Source: an uncultured Clostridia bacterium (GTDB lineage: Bacteria; Bacillota; Clostridia; Lachnospirales; Anaerotignaceae). From it: DNA of 10,658 bases. This document shows positions 1 through 6,081 of this stretch, piece after piece. A program made the translations under genes and the position numbers. Each line of letters begins with the position of its first letter. Within the stretch, counting starts at the first letter, position 1. The stretch spans positions 1 through 10,658 of the forward strand of contig CATZIM010000041.1 in assembly GCA_958420075.1 (NCBI GenBank). Direction: 5' to 3'. The notes under the pieces were generated by a model, which was given only the letters and a program-made list of their open reading frames with translations, made no database searches and had not been told where the DNA came from.

Positions 1-557
1 TGTTCAAGCGTACCTGCGTCATGACCGTTCAGATTGAAATAGCTGTGGTTTGTCAGGTTCAGCACCGTATCTGTATCGCAGACTGCCTGATATTCCACAC
101 AGAAACGATTTTCATCATCCAGACGATACCGTACTTCTGTGCAAAGGGTGCCGGGATAGCCTTCTTCTCCATTGGGGCTGGTGTAACGCATGCAAAGGGC
201 ATCGTCCTCCACATCTGCTGTCCAGACTTTTTTGTCAAAGCCTTCTTTGCCGCCATGAAGATGGTTTGCACCGTCATTACAGTGCAATTCGTATTCCACA
301 CCATTGAGGACGAAACGACCTTTGCCGATACGGTTTGCGAATCTGCCTGCTACTGCACCCATAAATTTATCCTGGGCTTCATAATCCGGCATGGTGTCAT
401 AACCCAACACCACATCTGTTCCTGCGAATTTCAGGGACTGTACTGCTGCGCCGTATGTGAGGATGGTAACTTCTGTCCCCACACTGTTTTTCAGGGTAAA
501 GGCGAAAACCGCTTCCCCTGTCTTTGTCTGTCCGAAAAGACGTTTTTTGATTTCCAT
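1..557 (-). CDS. galM: Aldose 1-epimerase (mutarotase), C-terminus cut by window edge
   Basis: Partial gene: the N-terminal 185 residues are present and the reading frame runs off the left edge; family members are about 340-350 residues. The enzyme interconverts the alpha and beta anomers of aldoses such as glucose and galactose in the cytoplasm. Family hallmarks are visible: an N-terminal beta-sandwich start with LTYGAAVQSL, then VVLGYDTMPDY, GAVAGRFANRI, the NHLHGG segment carrying the first catalytic histidine, and NLTNHSYFNL carrying the second. The catalytic glutamate would lie in the missing part. The ATG at 557 follows a good AAGGAG-type ribosome binding site and lies 21 bases after the stop of the glucokinase gene, so the two are very probably co-transcribed. 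The pairing makes sense for hexose uptake. The family call is secure; the exact sugar is not. Confidence 0.93.
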   Translation of the reverse strand, partial: MEIKKRLFGQTKTGEAVFAFTLKNSVGTEVTILTYGAAVQSLKFAGTDVVLGYDTMPDYEAQDKFMGAVAGRFANRIGKGRFVLNGVEYELHCNDGANHLHGGKEGFDKKVWTADVEDDALCMRYTSPNGEEGYPGTLCTEVRYRLDDENRFCVEYQAVCDTDTVLNLTNHSYFNLNGHDAGTLE

Positions 558-578
558 ATCCTTCTCTCCTTAATCATA

Positions 579-1517
579 TCAGTCATATATCATCATTCTT
601 GCCGCACCATAAATGCCGGCATCATTTCCCAATTCAGCCAGTTTGAATTTTGTATCTTTCTGGGTGTGGAAAGCAAATGTACGGAAATATTTCTCGATGG
701 GGTCTGTCAAAAATCTCCCCGCTTTTGACACACCGCCGCCAATGAGAATCAATTCCATATCTGCCAGCGCACAGCATCCAGCCAGTGCCATACCCATGGT
801 CTTTGCCATAAAGTCAAACACTTCCATCGCCAGCGCATCCCCTTCTTTTGCCGCATCAATGACATCTTTTGTGGTCAGATCAGCTTTGCCGCGCAGAATG
901 GAAGGTGCATCTGTTTCCGCCAGTTTTTTCTGTGCCATGCGCAGAATGCCTGTTGCGGAAGTATACTGTTCCAGACAGCCGCAGTTTCCGCAGTTGCAAG
1001 GTTCTGTTTCCAGCGGATTGACGCAGATATGTCCCACTTCTGCCGCACTGCCGGTGACACCGCCATGAATCTTGCCATTGAGAATCAGGCCGCCGCCGAT
1101 ACCCGTGCCAATGGTAATCATCAACACATTGTCATATCCTCTGCCGCCGCCTTTCCATACTTCTCCAAGGGCTGCCACATTGGCGTCGTTTCCTGCTTTT
1201 ACTTCAAATCCTGTCAGAGCTTTCAGTTCTTCTGTCACATGCATAATTCCCCAGCCCAAATTCACACAATGGTTTACTACACCATCATCTGTAACAGGTC
1301 CGGGAACGCCAATGCCTGCCCCTTTGACAGATGTTTTATCAATGCTCCGTTCTTTCAATTTTTCTTCCAGACTTGCGGCAACATCCGGCAGGATAGCTTT
1401 GCCGCCGTTTGATGTATTGGTCGGGATTTCCCATTTTTCCACCAATGTGCCTTCCGTTGTAAACAGACCGATTTTCACAGTGGTACCGCCTACATCAATG
1501 CCAAAAACATAATCCAT
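579..1517 (-). CDS. glcK: ROK-family glucokinase
   Basis: A complete 312-residue protein that phosphorylates glucose with ATP to glucose 6-phosphate in the cytoplasm. Visible motifs: the N-terminal phosphate-binding loop DVGGTTVK (about 8-15), the GIGVPGPV segment (68-75), NDAN with the likely catalytic aspartate (D111), GTGIGGG (137-143), and the ROK zinc site made by H163 together with the CxCGxxGC motif (C174, C176, C181) followed by LEQY. These mark the Gram-positive GlcK type of ROK kinase rather than a NagC/XylR repressor, since there is no N-terminal helix-turn-helix. The ATG at 1517 has GAGGTG upstream. It is the first gene of an operon with galM, driven by the promoter at 1595-1623. 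Strict glucose specificity is inferred; other ROK hexokinases look similar. Confidence 0.93.
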   Translation of the reverse strand: MDYVFGIDVGGTTVKIGLFTTEGTLVEKWEIPTNTSNGGKAILPDVAASLEEKLKERSIDKTSVKGAGIGVPGPVTDDGVVNHCVNLGWGIMHVTEELKALTGFEVKAGNDANVAALGEVWKGGGRGYDNVLMITIGTGIGGGLILNGKIHGGVTGSAAEVGHICVNPLETEPCNCGNCGCLEQYTSATGILRMAQKKLAETDAPSILRGKADLTTKDVIDAAKEGDALAMEVFDFMAKTMGMALAGCCALADMELILIGGGVSKAGRFLTDPIEKYFRTFAFHTQKDTKFKLAELGNDAGIYGAARMMIYD

Positions 1518-1594
1518 TTCTACACCTCATGTATATCTGATTTTTGCAGTCCGCTATTTCACGGTGCAAATCAATTTTTCTGTCACTCGGAGAC

Positions 1595-1623
1595 ATTATA
1601 CCATACTTTATATGAAATGTCTT
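1595..1623 (-). promoter_or_regulatory. Sigma-A-type promoter for glcK-galM
   Basis: On the minus strand a perfect -10 TATAAT (1595-1600) is separated by 17 bases from AAGACA (1618-1623), a 4/6 match to the -35 consensus. Predicted start is near 1588, giving a leader of about 70 bases before the glcK start codon. No riboswitch-like fold was recognised in the leader. Confidence 0.75.
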
Positions 1624-1766
1624 TGTGCAATCTCCATGAGTTCCTATCCCTTATGTTGCAACATTGATACAAATGCACCCCGGCTTTTCCTTTCCTTTAC
1701 ATGCTTATGCGGCAGAAATTTCGGACATGCCAAAAAAAGATGGTTCTTTCCATATTTTCCATAGAA

Positions 1767-1800
1767 AAAGCCCCGCAGACCCTTTTGTCTGCGGGGCTTT
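1767..1800 (-). terminator. Strong intrinsic terminator after the TPR-like gene
   Basis: A perfect 14-bp GC-rich stem (AAAGCCCCGCAGAC, 1767-1780, with its complement at 1787-1800) closes a 6-base loop. On the minus strand it is followed by a run of T (TTTTTCT), and it lies 13 bases after the stop of the gene ending at 1814. It separates that gene from the glcK promoter. The plus-strand T run is weaker, so the main direction is minus. Confidence 0.9.
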
Positions 1801-1813
1801 CTTGCTGATATCA

Positions 1814-2467
1814 TTACAATTTCTGATGGATAAATTTCATTTCTTTCTTGCAGTCTTCTCTTTCTTCCAGTTCCGGATGCTCTGCCAGATACTTTCTTGC
1901 ACCTGTACGGTTGGCTTCAGAAACCATAGCCAGAACTTGCAAAATATGGTAATAGTGTGCAAATTCCGGATTCTGTCTTGCTCTGTCAAAATCGGTTGCT
2001 TTCAGAACCAGCAGTTTTCTTGCCGCTTCGTCTTTATCCAGATGGAACAGTGTCAGTCCCAGCATGATATAATACTCCTGGGCCATGACGGTATTCAATC
2101 CCTTTGGAGGCACTGTCAGAAGGCGATTTTTGGCTGTTTCATAGTCACCTTTTGCCATATAGCCCTTGCCGATCTGTGTCAGCAGCATTGCCTGCATAGC
2201 ACGGCTTCTCTGCCCCTGCAACGCCTTTTCCATAGATTCGATATATTTATCGGGTTCCTGCTGCAGCAAAGGATTCATGGCTTTCACTTCTTTTTCCAGA
2301 TCCTGCAGATACTGTTTATTCACAAATACGCCGCCCACAAAAAAGCCCGCAATGATGATGCCATAAAGACCCCAGAATGCTTCACCCAAAGCACCTGTCG
2401 TCTGCAGCCAAATGGCAGCGATCAAAAACACCAGCAGAAGTGCCCAATAGATTTTTCTTGCTTTCAT
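1814..2467 (-). CDS. Membrane-anchored TPR-like protein of unknown function
   Basis: I do not recognise a named family. The 217-residue protein begins with a short basic segment (MKARK), two hydrophobic helices (about 6-22 and 31-49), then a soluble helical domain to the end. Segments such as AMLLTQIGKGYMAKGDYETAKNRLL and EYYIMLGLTLFHLDKDEAARKLL have the spacing and small/aromatic pattern of tetratricopeptide-type repeats, suggesting a protein-binding platform on the cytoplasmic face of the membrane. The frame is open 20 codons further upstream (to 2527), but the ATG at 2467 is preferred: it has GGGAG seven bases upstream, and it puts the basic residues directly before the first membrane helix. 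It lies 104 bases after the C_GCAxxG gene on the same strand and ends just before a strong terminator. Function cannot be assigned. Confidence 0.8.
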   Translation of the reverse strand: MKARKIYWALLLVFLIAAIWLQTTGALGEAFWGLYGIIIAGFFVGGVFVNKQYLQDLEKEVKAMNPLLQQEPDKYIESMEKALQGQRSRAMQAMLLTQIGKGYMAKGDYETAKNRLLTVPPKGLNTVMAQEYYIMLGLTLFHLDKDEAARKLLVLKATDFDRARQNPEFAHYYHILQVLAMVSEANRTGARKYLAEHPELEEREDCKKEMKFIHQKL

Positions 2468-2517
2468 AGTAATTCTCCCAACCTCTTTCTTCCTTATAAG
2501 ACAAGTAATCACGCAGA

Positions 2518-2546
2518 AGAATACCACAGCCAGCGCCTAAGTGCAA
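2518..2546 (-). promoter_or_regulatory. Possible weak promoter for the TPR-like gene
   Basis: On the minus strand TATTCT (2518-2523), preceded by TGG as an extended -10, lies 17 bases from TTGCAC (2541-2546). Both boxes are only partial matches. If used, transcription would begin near 2511 and exclude the longer upstream start at 2527, agreeing with the start chosen at 2467. The gene may equally be read through from the C_GCAxxG gene. Confidence 0.3.
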
Positions 2547-2571
2547 GGGTTTTTCCAAAAAACATGCCCCT

Positions 2572-2952
2572 TTATACATTTTTTTCCATAAAATCTGTTT
2601 TTGCAATGGTTTCTTCCAGCAATGCCCCAATATCTCCCATCAAATCTATGCAGTCCAGTTTTCCTGCAGAAAGGGTTGGACAGTCCATAGCTCCAAATTT
2701 TTCCCGAAAAGCCAGCAGAAAAAACAGCCTCTGTTTTTTTGCTTCTTCCGGCTCAAAAAGAATCCCCAGTACCATGATGGCAGCCACCAAGGCACTGCAG
2801 ATGCCGCCAATCCCAAAACCGCTGCAAACAGCCCCACAGCTGTCTATCAGTTCTTTTGACAAAGGAAAACCATATTTATCTGATGCTGCCCGCAATAACG
2901 CCAAGGAGCAGTTTTCGCCCGCTCTGCAATATGCCATTGTTTTTTCTTTCAT
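2572..2952 (-). CDS. C_GCAxxG_C_C family protein (putative redox/metal-binding)
   Basis: A 126-residue cysteine-rich protein resembling the C_GCAxxG_C_C family, small proteins of clostridia and other anaerobes with presumed redox or metal-binding roles that are not established. The family layout is visible: GENCSLALL near the N-terminus (C15), a glycine-rich stretch GFGIGGICSALVAAIMVLG (C52), then FREKFGAMDCPTL (C91) and LDCIDLM (C101). Extra cysteines are C9, C39 and C43. The central motif is altered: the usual CGA after the glycines reads CSA here. The ATG at 2952 has GAGGTG eight bases upstream; an in-frame ATG at 2937 has no ribosome binding site. Divergent from marR, with promoters almost touching, so the two units may share control. 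Family call fairly sure; biochemical role unknown. Confidence 0.8.
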   Translation of the reverse strand: MKEKTMAYCRAGENCSLALLRAASDKYGFPLSKELIDSCGAVCSGFGIGGICSALVAAIMVLGILFEPEEAKKQRLFFLLAFREKFGAMDCPTLSAGKLDCIDLMGDIGALLEETIAKTDFMEKNV

Positions 2953-2983
2953 GAATGATTCACCTCATTTTTCCTCCTGTCCT

Positions 2984-3012
2984 ATGATATGAAGAAAATC
3001 AGGTTCTGTCCC
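2984..3012 (-). promoter_or_regulatory. Promoter for the C_GCAxxG gene, back to back with the marR promoter
   Basis: On the minus strand TATCAT (2984-2989, 5/6 to consensus) lies 17 bases from GGGACA (3007-3012, 4/6). The predicted start near 2977 leaves a leader of about 25 bases. Its -35 box ends only 4 bases from the -35 box of the divergent marR promoter (3017-3022), so two polymerases could not easily occupy both. Confidence 0.55.
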
Positions 3013-3016
3013 CCTC

Positions 3017-3045
3017 TTGACAAAAATTCACGGAAGTTCTATACT
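3017..3045 (+). promoter_or_regulatory. Consensus sigma-A promoter for marR-yczE unit
   Basis: A perfect -35 TTGACA (3017-3022), a 17-base spacer and TATACT (3040-3045, 5/6). Predicted start about 3052, inside the palindrome at 3050-3069. Such a strong promoter would be expected to need a repressor. Confidence 0.88.
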
Positions 3046-3049
3046 TCAT

Positions 3050-3069
3050 TTAGTTTGATTTCCAACTAA
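3050..3069 (+). promoter_or_regulatory. Candidate MarR operator overlapping the transcription start
   Basis: A 20-bp imperfect palindrome of form TTAGTT-n-GA-nn-TC-n-AACTAA, with 8 of 10 base pairs symmetric. It begins 4 bases after the -10 box and covers the predicted +1. Length, symmetry and position match typical MarR-dimer sites, and the gene immediately downstream encodes a MarR protein, so autorepression is the simplest reading. Binding itself is inferred. Confidence 0.72.
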
Positions 3070-3088
3070 TTACAAAGGAAGTGTTTCC

Positions 3089-3523
3089 ATGAATTACGGA
3101 GATTTGCATTATTTACTGCTTCTGGCATTCAACCGCTCTAACAAAGCCATTGTACGCCAGACAGCCAAAGGGGACCTGCTGCCCGGTCAGCCAAAAATAC
3201 TGGAGTTTCTCTGGGAACATCCCGACTGTACCCAAAAAGAGATTTCTCTGGGATGCGTTCTGGACAAGTCCACTGTTACCAGTCTGGTTGCACGCATGGA
3301 ACAGCAGAACTATCTTACCAAAGTACCTGATCCATCTGATCGGCGCAATTACCGCCTTTCTCTCACAGAAAAAGGAAAGGAAAAAGCTCTGGAAGTGCGA
3401 AAAGTCTGTGCTTATGTTGATAAAATCGCATGGCAGGACATTCCGCCGGAGGAACAAAAACAATTTCTGAAAACATTCCAGAAAATCCTGCTGAATTTAG
3501 AAACTTTGGAGGCGACAATATGA
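3089..3523 (+). CDS. MarR-family transcriptional regulator
   Basis: A 144-residue winged helix-turn-helix protein of normal MarR length. The N-terminal helix (about 5-25) and C-terminal helices (about 98-143) would form the dimer interface. The DNA-binding core runs from GQPKILEFLWEHPDCTQKEIS through the recognition helix DKSTVTSLVARMEQQNYL (about 59-76), and the wing carries the DRRNYRLSLTEKG signature (84-96). MarR proteins usually repress their own promoter and neighbouring genes and release DNA on binding small ligands or on cysteine oxidation; here C47, C56 and C107 are available but no ligand can be inferred. An AAGGAA site precedes the ATG at 3089. It overlaps the downstream membrane protein gene by 4 bases (ATGA), so that protein is its most likely target. 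Confidence 0.93.
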   Translation: MNYGDLHYLLLLAFNRSNKAIVRQTAKGDLLPGQPKILEFLWEHPDCTQKEISLGCVLDKSTVTSLVARMEQQNYLTKVPDPSDRRNYRLSLTEKGKEKALEVRKVCAYVDKIAWQDIPPEEQKQFLKTFQKILLNLETLEATI

Positions 3524-4161
3524 AAAAACTCATTTCCCGCTATGTTTGGTTTATATTGGGCATTCTCATCAACTCCTTCGGTATCGTTTTCATCACCAAA
3601 GCCAGTCTGGGAACTTCCCCCATTTCCAGTGTGCCTTATGTTTTAAGCTTTCGTTTTCCCCTTTCCTTTGGTGCATTCACCTTTCTGCTGAACATGCTTT
3701 TCATTCTGGGCGAAGTGATTCTGCTCCGCAGACAATTCCGCCCCTATCAATATCTGCAAATCGTGGTAAATATGATTTTCAGCAGCTTCATCGACATCAG
3801 TATGACACTGTTGGAAAGCTTCACTCCTACCCATTTTGCAAGCCAGATTCTTTCCCTGTTGGTAGGATGCACCATACTGGCATTGGGTATCTGTATCGAA
3901 GTTGCCCCTAATGTGCTGGTAGTTCCCGGTGAGGGCATCGTCAAAGCCATTTCTCAGGTCAGCCGCAAAAAATTTGGCAGCGTCAAAGTCATTTTTGACG
4001 TCACATTGATTTTAACTGCTGCATGTCTTTCCCTGCTGTTTTTCCGCCATTTGAATGGCTTGGGCGTCGGCACCATCATTTCTGCGCTTTTGGTAGGCAG
4101 AATCGTAAACTTTATCCAGAAGCACTTACATATTCTGAAACGTATCCCAACAGCCGCATAA
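3520..4161 (+). CDS. YczE/YitT-like integral membrane protein
   Basis: A 213-residue polytopic membrane protein resembling the YczE (COG2364) family, whose molecular role is not established; some members sit beside regulators. About five or six hydrophobic helices are visible (around 8-27, 49-69, 80-98, 106-126, 157-180 and 183-198). Family-like motifs are the first-helix stretch GILINSFGIVFITKASLGTSP, VVPGEGIVKAISQ in the middle, and GVGTIISALLVGRIVNF near the end. The frame is open upstream to 3430, but the ATG at 3520 is chosen because it has GGAGG seven bases before it and overlaps the marR stop as ATGA, typical of translational coupling. Control by the upstream MarR protein, and a transport or efflux role, are plausible inferences only. 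Confidence 0.85.
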   Translation: MKKLISRYVWFILGILINSFGIVFITKASLGTSPISSVPYVLSFRFPLSFGAFTFLLNMLFILGEVILLRRQFRPYQYLQIVVNMIFSSFIDISMTLLESFTPTHFASQILSLLVGCTILALGICIEVAPNVLVVPGEGIVKAISQVSRKKFGSVKVIFDVTLILTAACLSLLFFRHLNGLGVGTIISALLVGRIVNFIQKHLHILKRIPTAA

Positions 4162-4169
4162 ATCAATAC

Positions 4170-4341
4170 AAAAAAGAAGGTATGCTTTAGAGGCATCTTC
4201 ATAAGAAAACAAAAAAGCTGAAATCCTTATCATACAAAGGATTCCAGCTTTTTTACTGAGATTATATTGGTTATGTTTTCTTCTGAAGACAACCGTCGCA
4301 ATTTTCCTTAAGGGGAAGGTGCTTTTCATACCTTCTTTTTT
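4170..4341. mobile_element. MITE-like palindromic element, copy 1
   Basis: A 172-bp intergenic element bounded by a perfect 15-bp inverted repeat: AAAAAAGAAGGTATG at 4170-4184 and its reverse complement at 4327-4341. Inside is a second inverted pair (TCTTCATAAGAAAACA, 4196-4211, against 4274-4289, 15 of 16 matching) and a central hairpin (4211-4254), so most of one strand could fold on itself. No protein is encoded. Four blocks recur in the same order in a second copy at 7660-7850. Terminal inverted repeats, small size, no coding capacity and more than one copy are the marks of a MITE. I found no clear target-site duplication and no transposase nearby, so mobility is inferred. Confidence 0.65.
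4211..4254 (+). terminator. Intrinsic terminator after the YczE-like gene, formed by element 1
   Basis: An 18-bp stem with one mismatch (4211-4228 with 4237-4254) and an 8-base loop, ending in TTTTTT on the plus strand, 50 bases after the stop at 4161. On the minus strand the one mismatch becomes a G-U pair and a T run also follows, so it could also stop transcripts from the RseC gene ending at 4364. It is the central hairpin of the MITE-like element. Confidence 0.82.
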
Positions 4342-4363
4342 ATGTTCTTATAAAATATTTGCC

Positions 4364-4810
4364 TCAGGCACCGCAAGCGCCTTCCACTTCGTCTTCTGGC
4401 ACCAGTTTTGTTGCAAGAGGACGATATTTGCCGCTTTCCCAGCGATGGTTCTGGCTGTGAATCCACAGATAACATACTGCTGTGAAGATAGCACCCACAA
4501 TAAAGGATGTCAAACCTTCATTGATGATGGGCACAAGAGGTGCTACCACAAAATAGCCAAGCACCAGACCCAGCACCAGACCCACAAGAGGAATGCCATA
4601 CATAATCAAAATGGCATGCATGAAAGCATTATCCTGCAGTTCCAGTTCTACCCAGTCGCCCACTTCTGCTTCACACAGGTTCTGGGCTTCAATGTCCATA
4701 TCATTTTCCATCATACCGCTCAGGCATGCACGGCATTCGCCGCATGCTTCCTTACGAACGATATGAACTGTTACAAATCTGCCTTTGGTTTCTGTAACCA
4801 AACCTTTCAT
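4364..4810 (-). CDS. RseC/MucC-like SoxR-reducing system protein
   Basis: A 148-residue membrane protein with the RseC layout: a small N-terminal domain opening MKGLVTE and holding a cysteine cluster CGECRAC (C23, C26, C29), the segment VGDWVELEL (50-58), then two membrane helices (about 64-88 and 100-117) joined by a short loop, and a polar C-terminal tail with one more cysteine. In E. coli RseC is encoded near SoxR-reducing Rsx genes and influences sigma-E; in clostridia related proteins often accompany Rnf electron-transport genes, but none are visible here. The ATG at 4810 has AAAGGTGG upstream. It has its own promoter and a leader hairpin. Metal binding or redox action through the cysteine cluster is inferred from the family. 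Confidence 0.85.
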   Translation of the reverse strand: MKGLVTETKGRFVTVHIVRKEACGECRACLSGMMENDMDIEAQNLCEAEVGDWVELELQDNAFMHAILIMYGIPLVGLVLGLVLGYFVVAPLVPIINEGLTSFIVGAIFTAVCYLWIHSQNHRWESGKYRPLATKLVPEDEVEGACGA

Positions 4811-4834
4811 ATCTATTCCACCTTTCTGTATCCA

Positions 4835-4852
4835 AACCCGTATCTACGGGTT
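4835..4852 (-). other. Hairpin in the leader of the RseC gene
   Basis: A perfect inverted repeat, AACCCGT-ATCT-ACGGGTT, forms a 7-bp stem with a 4-base loop. It lies about 16 bases after the predicted start point and 24 bases before the start codon. No T run follows in the minus direction, so it is not a minus-strand terminator; it could stabilise the mRNA 5' end or be a protein-binding site. Confidence 0.5.
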
Positions 4853-4874
4853 ATTTTGTTTTGTGACTCAAGAT

Positions 4875-4903
4875 ATTGTACCATAGGCACATCATAAAGA
4901 AAA
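4875..4903 (-). promoter_or_regulatory. Extended -10 promoter for the RseC gene
   Basis: On the minus strand TACAAT (4875-4880, 5/6) is preceded by TGG, an extended -10. At 17 bases the -35 position reads TTTTCT (4898-4903), a poor match, as is common when the -10 is extended. Predicted start about 4868. Confidence 0.55.
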
Positions 4904-4923
4904 GTGATTTTTGCACAGAAAAA

Positions 4924-6081
4924 TTAATTTTCCCTTTGTTTTATGGCTTTTTGTTCGTACAATCGGAAAAAGAAATTTTTCAGTAATGCTCCAAGGGGCA
5001 CCGCGAATAAAAGCCCCCAAAATCCGAAAAATCCGCCAAAGACAGCCAAGGACAGCAACACCAGAACAGGATGGAGTTCCACACGGCTTCCCACTACTCT
5101 CGGCACAATGACAGCACTGTCCAGCTGCTGCAAAAGCAAAATGGCTATGGCTGCATACACTGCCCGCATGGGTTCCGAGCTGAATAATCCCGACAATACG
5201 GCAAGCAAAAACGCCACCGCCGCACCGAAGTAAGGAATGAGGTTGGAAAAACCGGAAAATATGCCAATGACCACACCATAGGGAATCCCAATGATCCAGA
5301 ACGTGCCGGCAAAAAGCGCTCCCATAATAGCCGCATCCACCAATTGTCCGCACAAATACCCCATGACTACTTCATAAACTTCTGTAAAAAATCCAGAAAT
5401 TTTTCCCGTTCTGTGCTGCCCCAAAAACACATTGCCTACCTGTCTCAGAAAAAACTGGACATTTTCTTTTTCCGACAGAAAATAAAAAGCTGCGGCAAAA
5501 CCAATGGCTGCGTTGAGAATCTGTCCGCCCGCCTCCGGCAAAGCACCTGCTGCCCGCAGAACGCCATTTTCGATGGCTGCGCTGACTTCCGTAACTGCCG
5601 TTGTCAAAATGCCCTCGGCGTTTTGCAGCAGACCATATTCTGCCAGCTTCAGCTGGAGCAGTACCAGCCAATCCCCCGCTTGCCGGGTAAAATCCCCTGC
5701 CTGCTGTGCCAGACTTTCCAAATCCGCCGTGCCCAGACCACGCACAACACCACAAATCAACAAGGTAATCACCCCAAAGACAAGCAAATAAGTGATACCC
5801 GTCCCCATACGCCGATTTTTCACGCGCGCCTTTTGTTTTGCCGTCAGGCGTTTTTCATAAAATCTTTGCCAGAATGCCACCAATGGCTCCAGTACCACCG
5901 CAATGCCTACAGACCAGAAAAAGGGCGCAAAAACGGCGAGGACATGCCTCGCCGTTTCTAATATGACATTTTTCGCAGCGGAAAGGTGAAAGACAACCGC
6001 TCCCAGCAGTACCAAAACACCTGCTGTCAGAATCACGTGAAATCCGATTTCCAGATATTTTCTGTTCCATGGCAGCCGCAA
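4924..6081 (-). CDS. AI-2E family transporter, TTG start
   Basis: A 385-residue integral membrane protein of the AI-2E (PF01594) family. Members have been linked to autoinducer-2 export or Na+/H+ exchange, but most, including those related to Bacillus YtvI, have no proven substrate. Hydrophobic helices lie near 13-33, 46-66 and 93-112. A periplasmic-type loop region follows (about 118-165). Then comes the conserved C-terminal half with GIPYGVVIGIFSGFSNLIPYFG (255-276), the LDSAVIVPRVVGSRVELHPVLVLLSL stretch (from 320) and FGFWGLLFAVPLGALLK. The frame has no suitable ATG; TTG at 6081 is taken as start because GGGAG lies eight bases upstream and MRLPWNRKYLEIGF then leads into the first helix. 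It begins 30 bases after the pepD stop, so it is probably co-transcribed with it. No clear terminator follows. Confidence 0.9.
   Translation of the reverse strand: MRLPWNRKYLEIGFHVILTAGVLVLLGAVVFHLSAAKNVILETARHVLAVFAPFFWSVGIAVVLEPLVAFWQRFYEKRLTAKQKARVKNRRMGTGITYLLVFGVITLLICGVVRGLGTADLESLAQQAGDFTRQAGDWLVLLQLKLAEYGLLQNAEGILTTAVTEVSAAIENGVLRAAGALPEAGGQILNAAIGFAAAFYFLSEKENVQFFLRQVGNVFLGQHRTGKISGFFTEVYEVVMGYLCGQLVDAAIMGALFAGTFWIIGIPYGVVIGIFSGFSNLIPYFGAAVAFLLAVLSGLFSSEPMRAVYAAIAILLLQQLDSAVIVPRVVGSRVELHPVLVLLSLAVFGGFFGFWGLLFAVPLGALLKNFFFRLYEQKAIKQREN

Noticed and set aside
2468..2527. A longer N-terminus for the TPR-like protein starting at 2527.
   Set aside because: The added 20 residues have no family support, the start at 2467 has a good ribosome binding site, and the likely promoter lies within the extension.
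2960..2968. A two-codon minigene (ATG AGG TGA) with GGAGG four bases upstream, in the leader of the C_GCAxxG gene.
   Set aside because: The predicted transcription start (about 2977) would put the GGAGG at the extreme 5' end, and the spacing is short. The AGGTGA is simply part of the real ribosome binding site.
1664..2992. A 442-codon plus-strand open frame opposite the TPR-like and C_GCAxxG genes.
   Set aside because: It is an antisense shadow: low complexity, reads through the terminator hairpin, and covers two minus-strand genes with good ribosome binding sites.
4126..4329. Minus-strand open frame of 67 codons across the repeat element.
   Set aside because: It runs through the palindromic element and back into the yczE-like gene; copy 2 has a stop in the matching frame, and there is no proper ribosome binding site. 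The resemblance between copies is at DNA level.
4260..4344. Possible tRNA or riboswitch in the gap after the yczE-like gene.
   Set aside because: No cloverleaf, anticodon arm or known riboswitch core was found; the folding potential is explained by the inverted repeats of the element.
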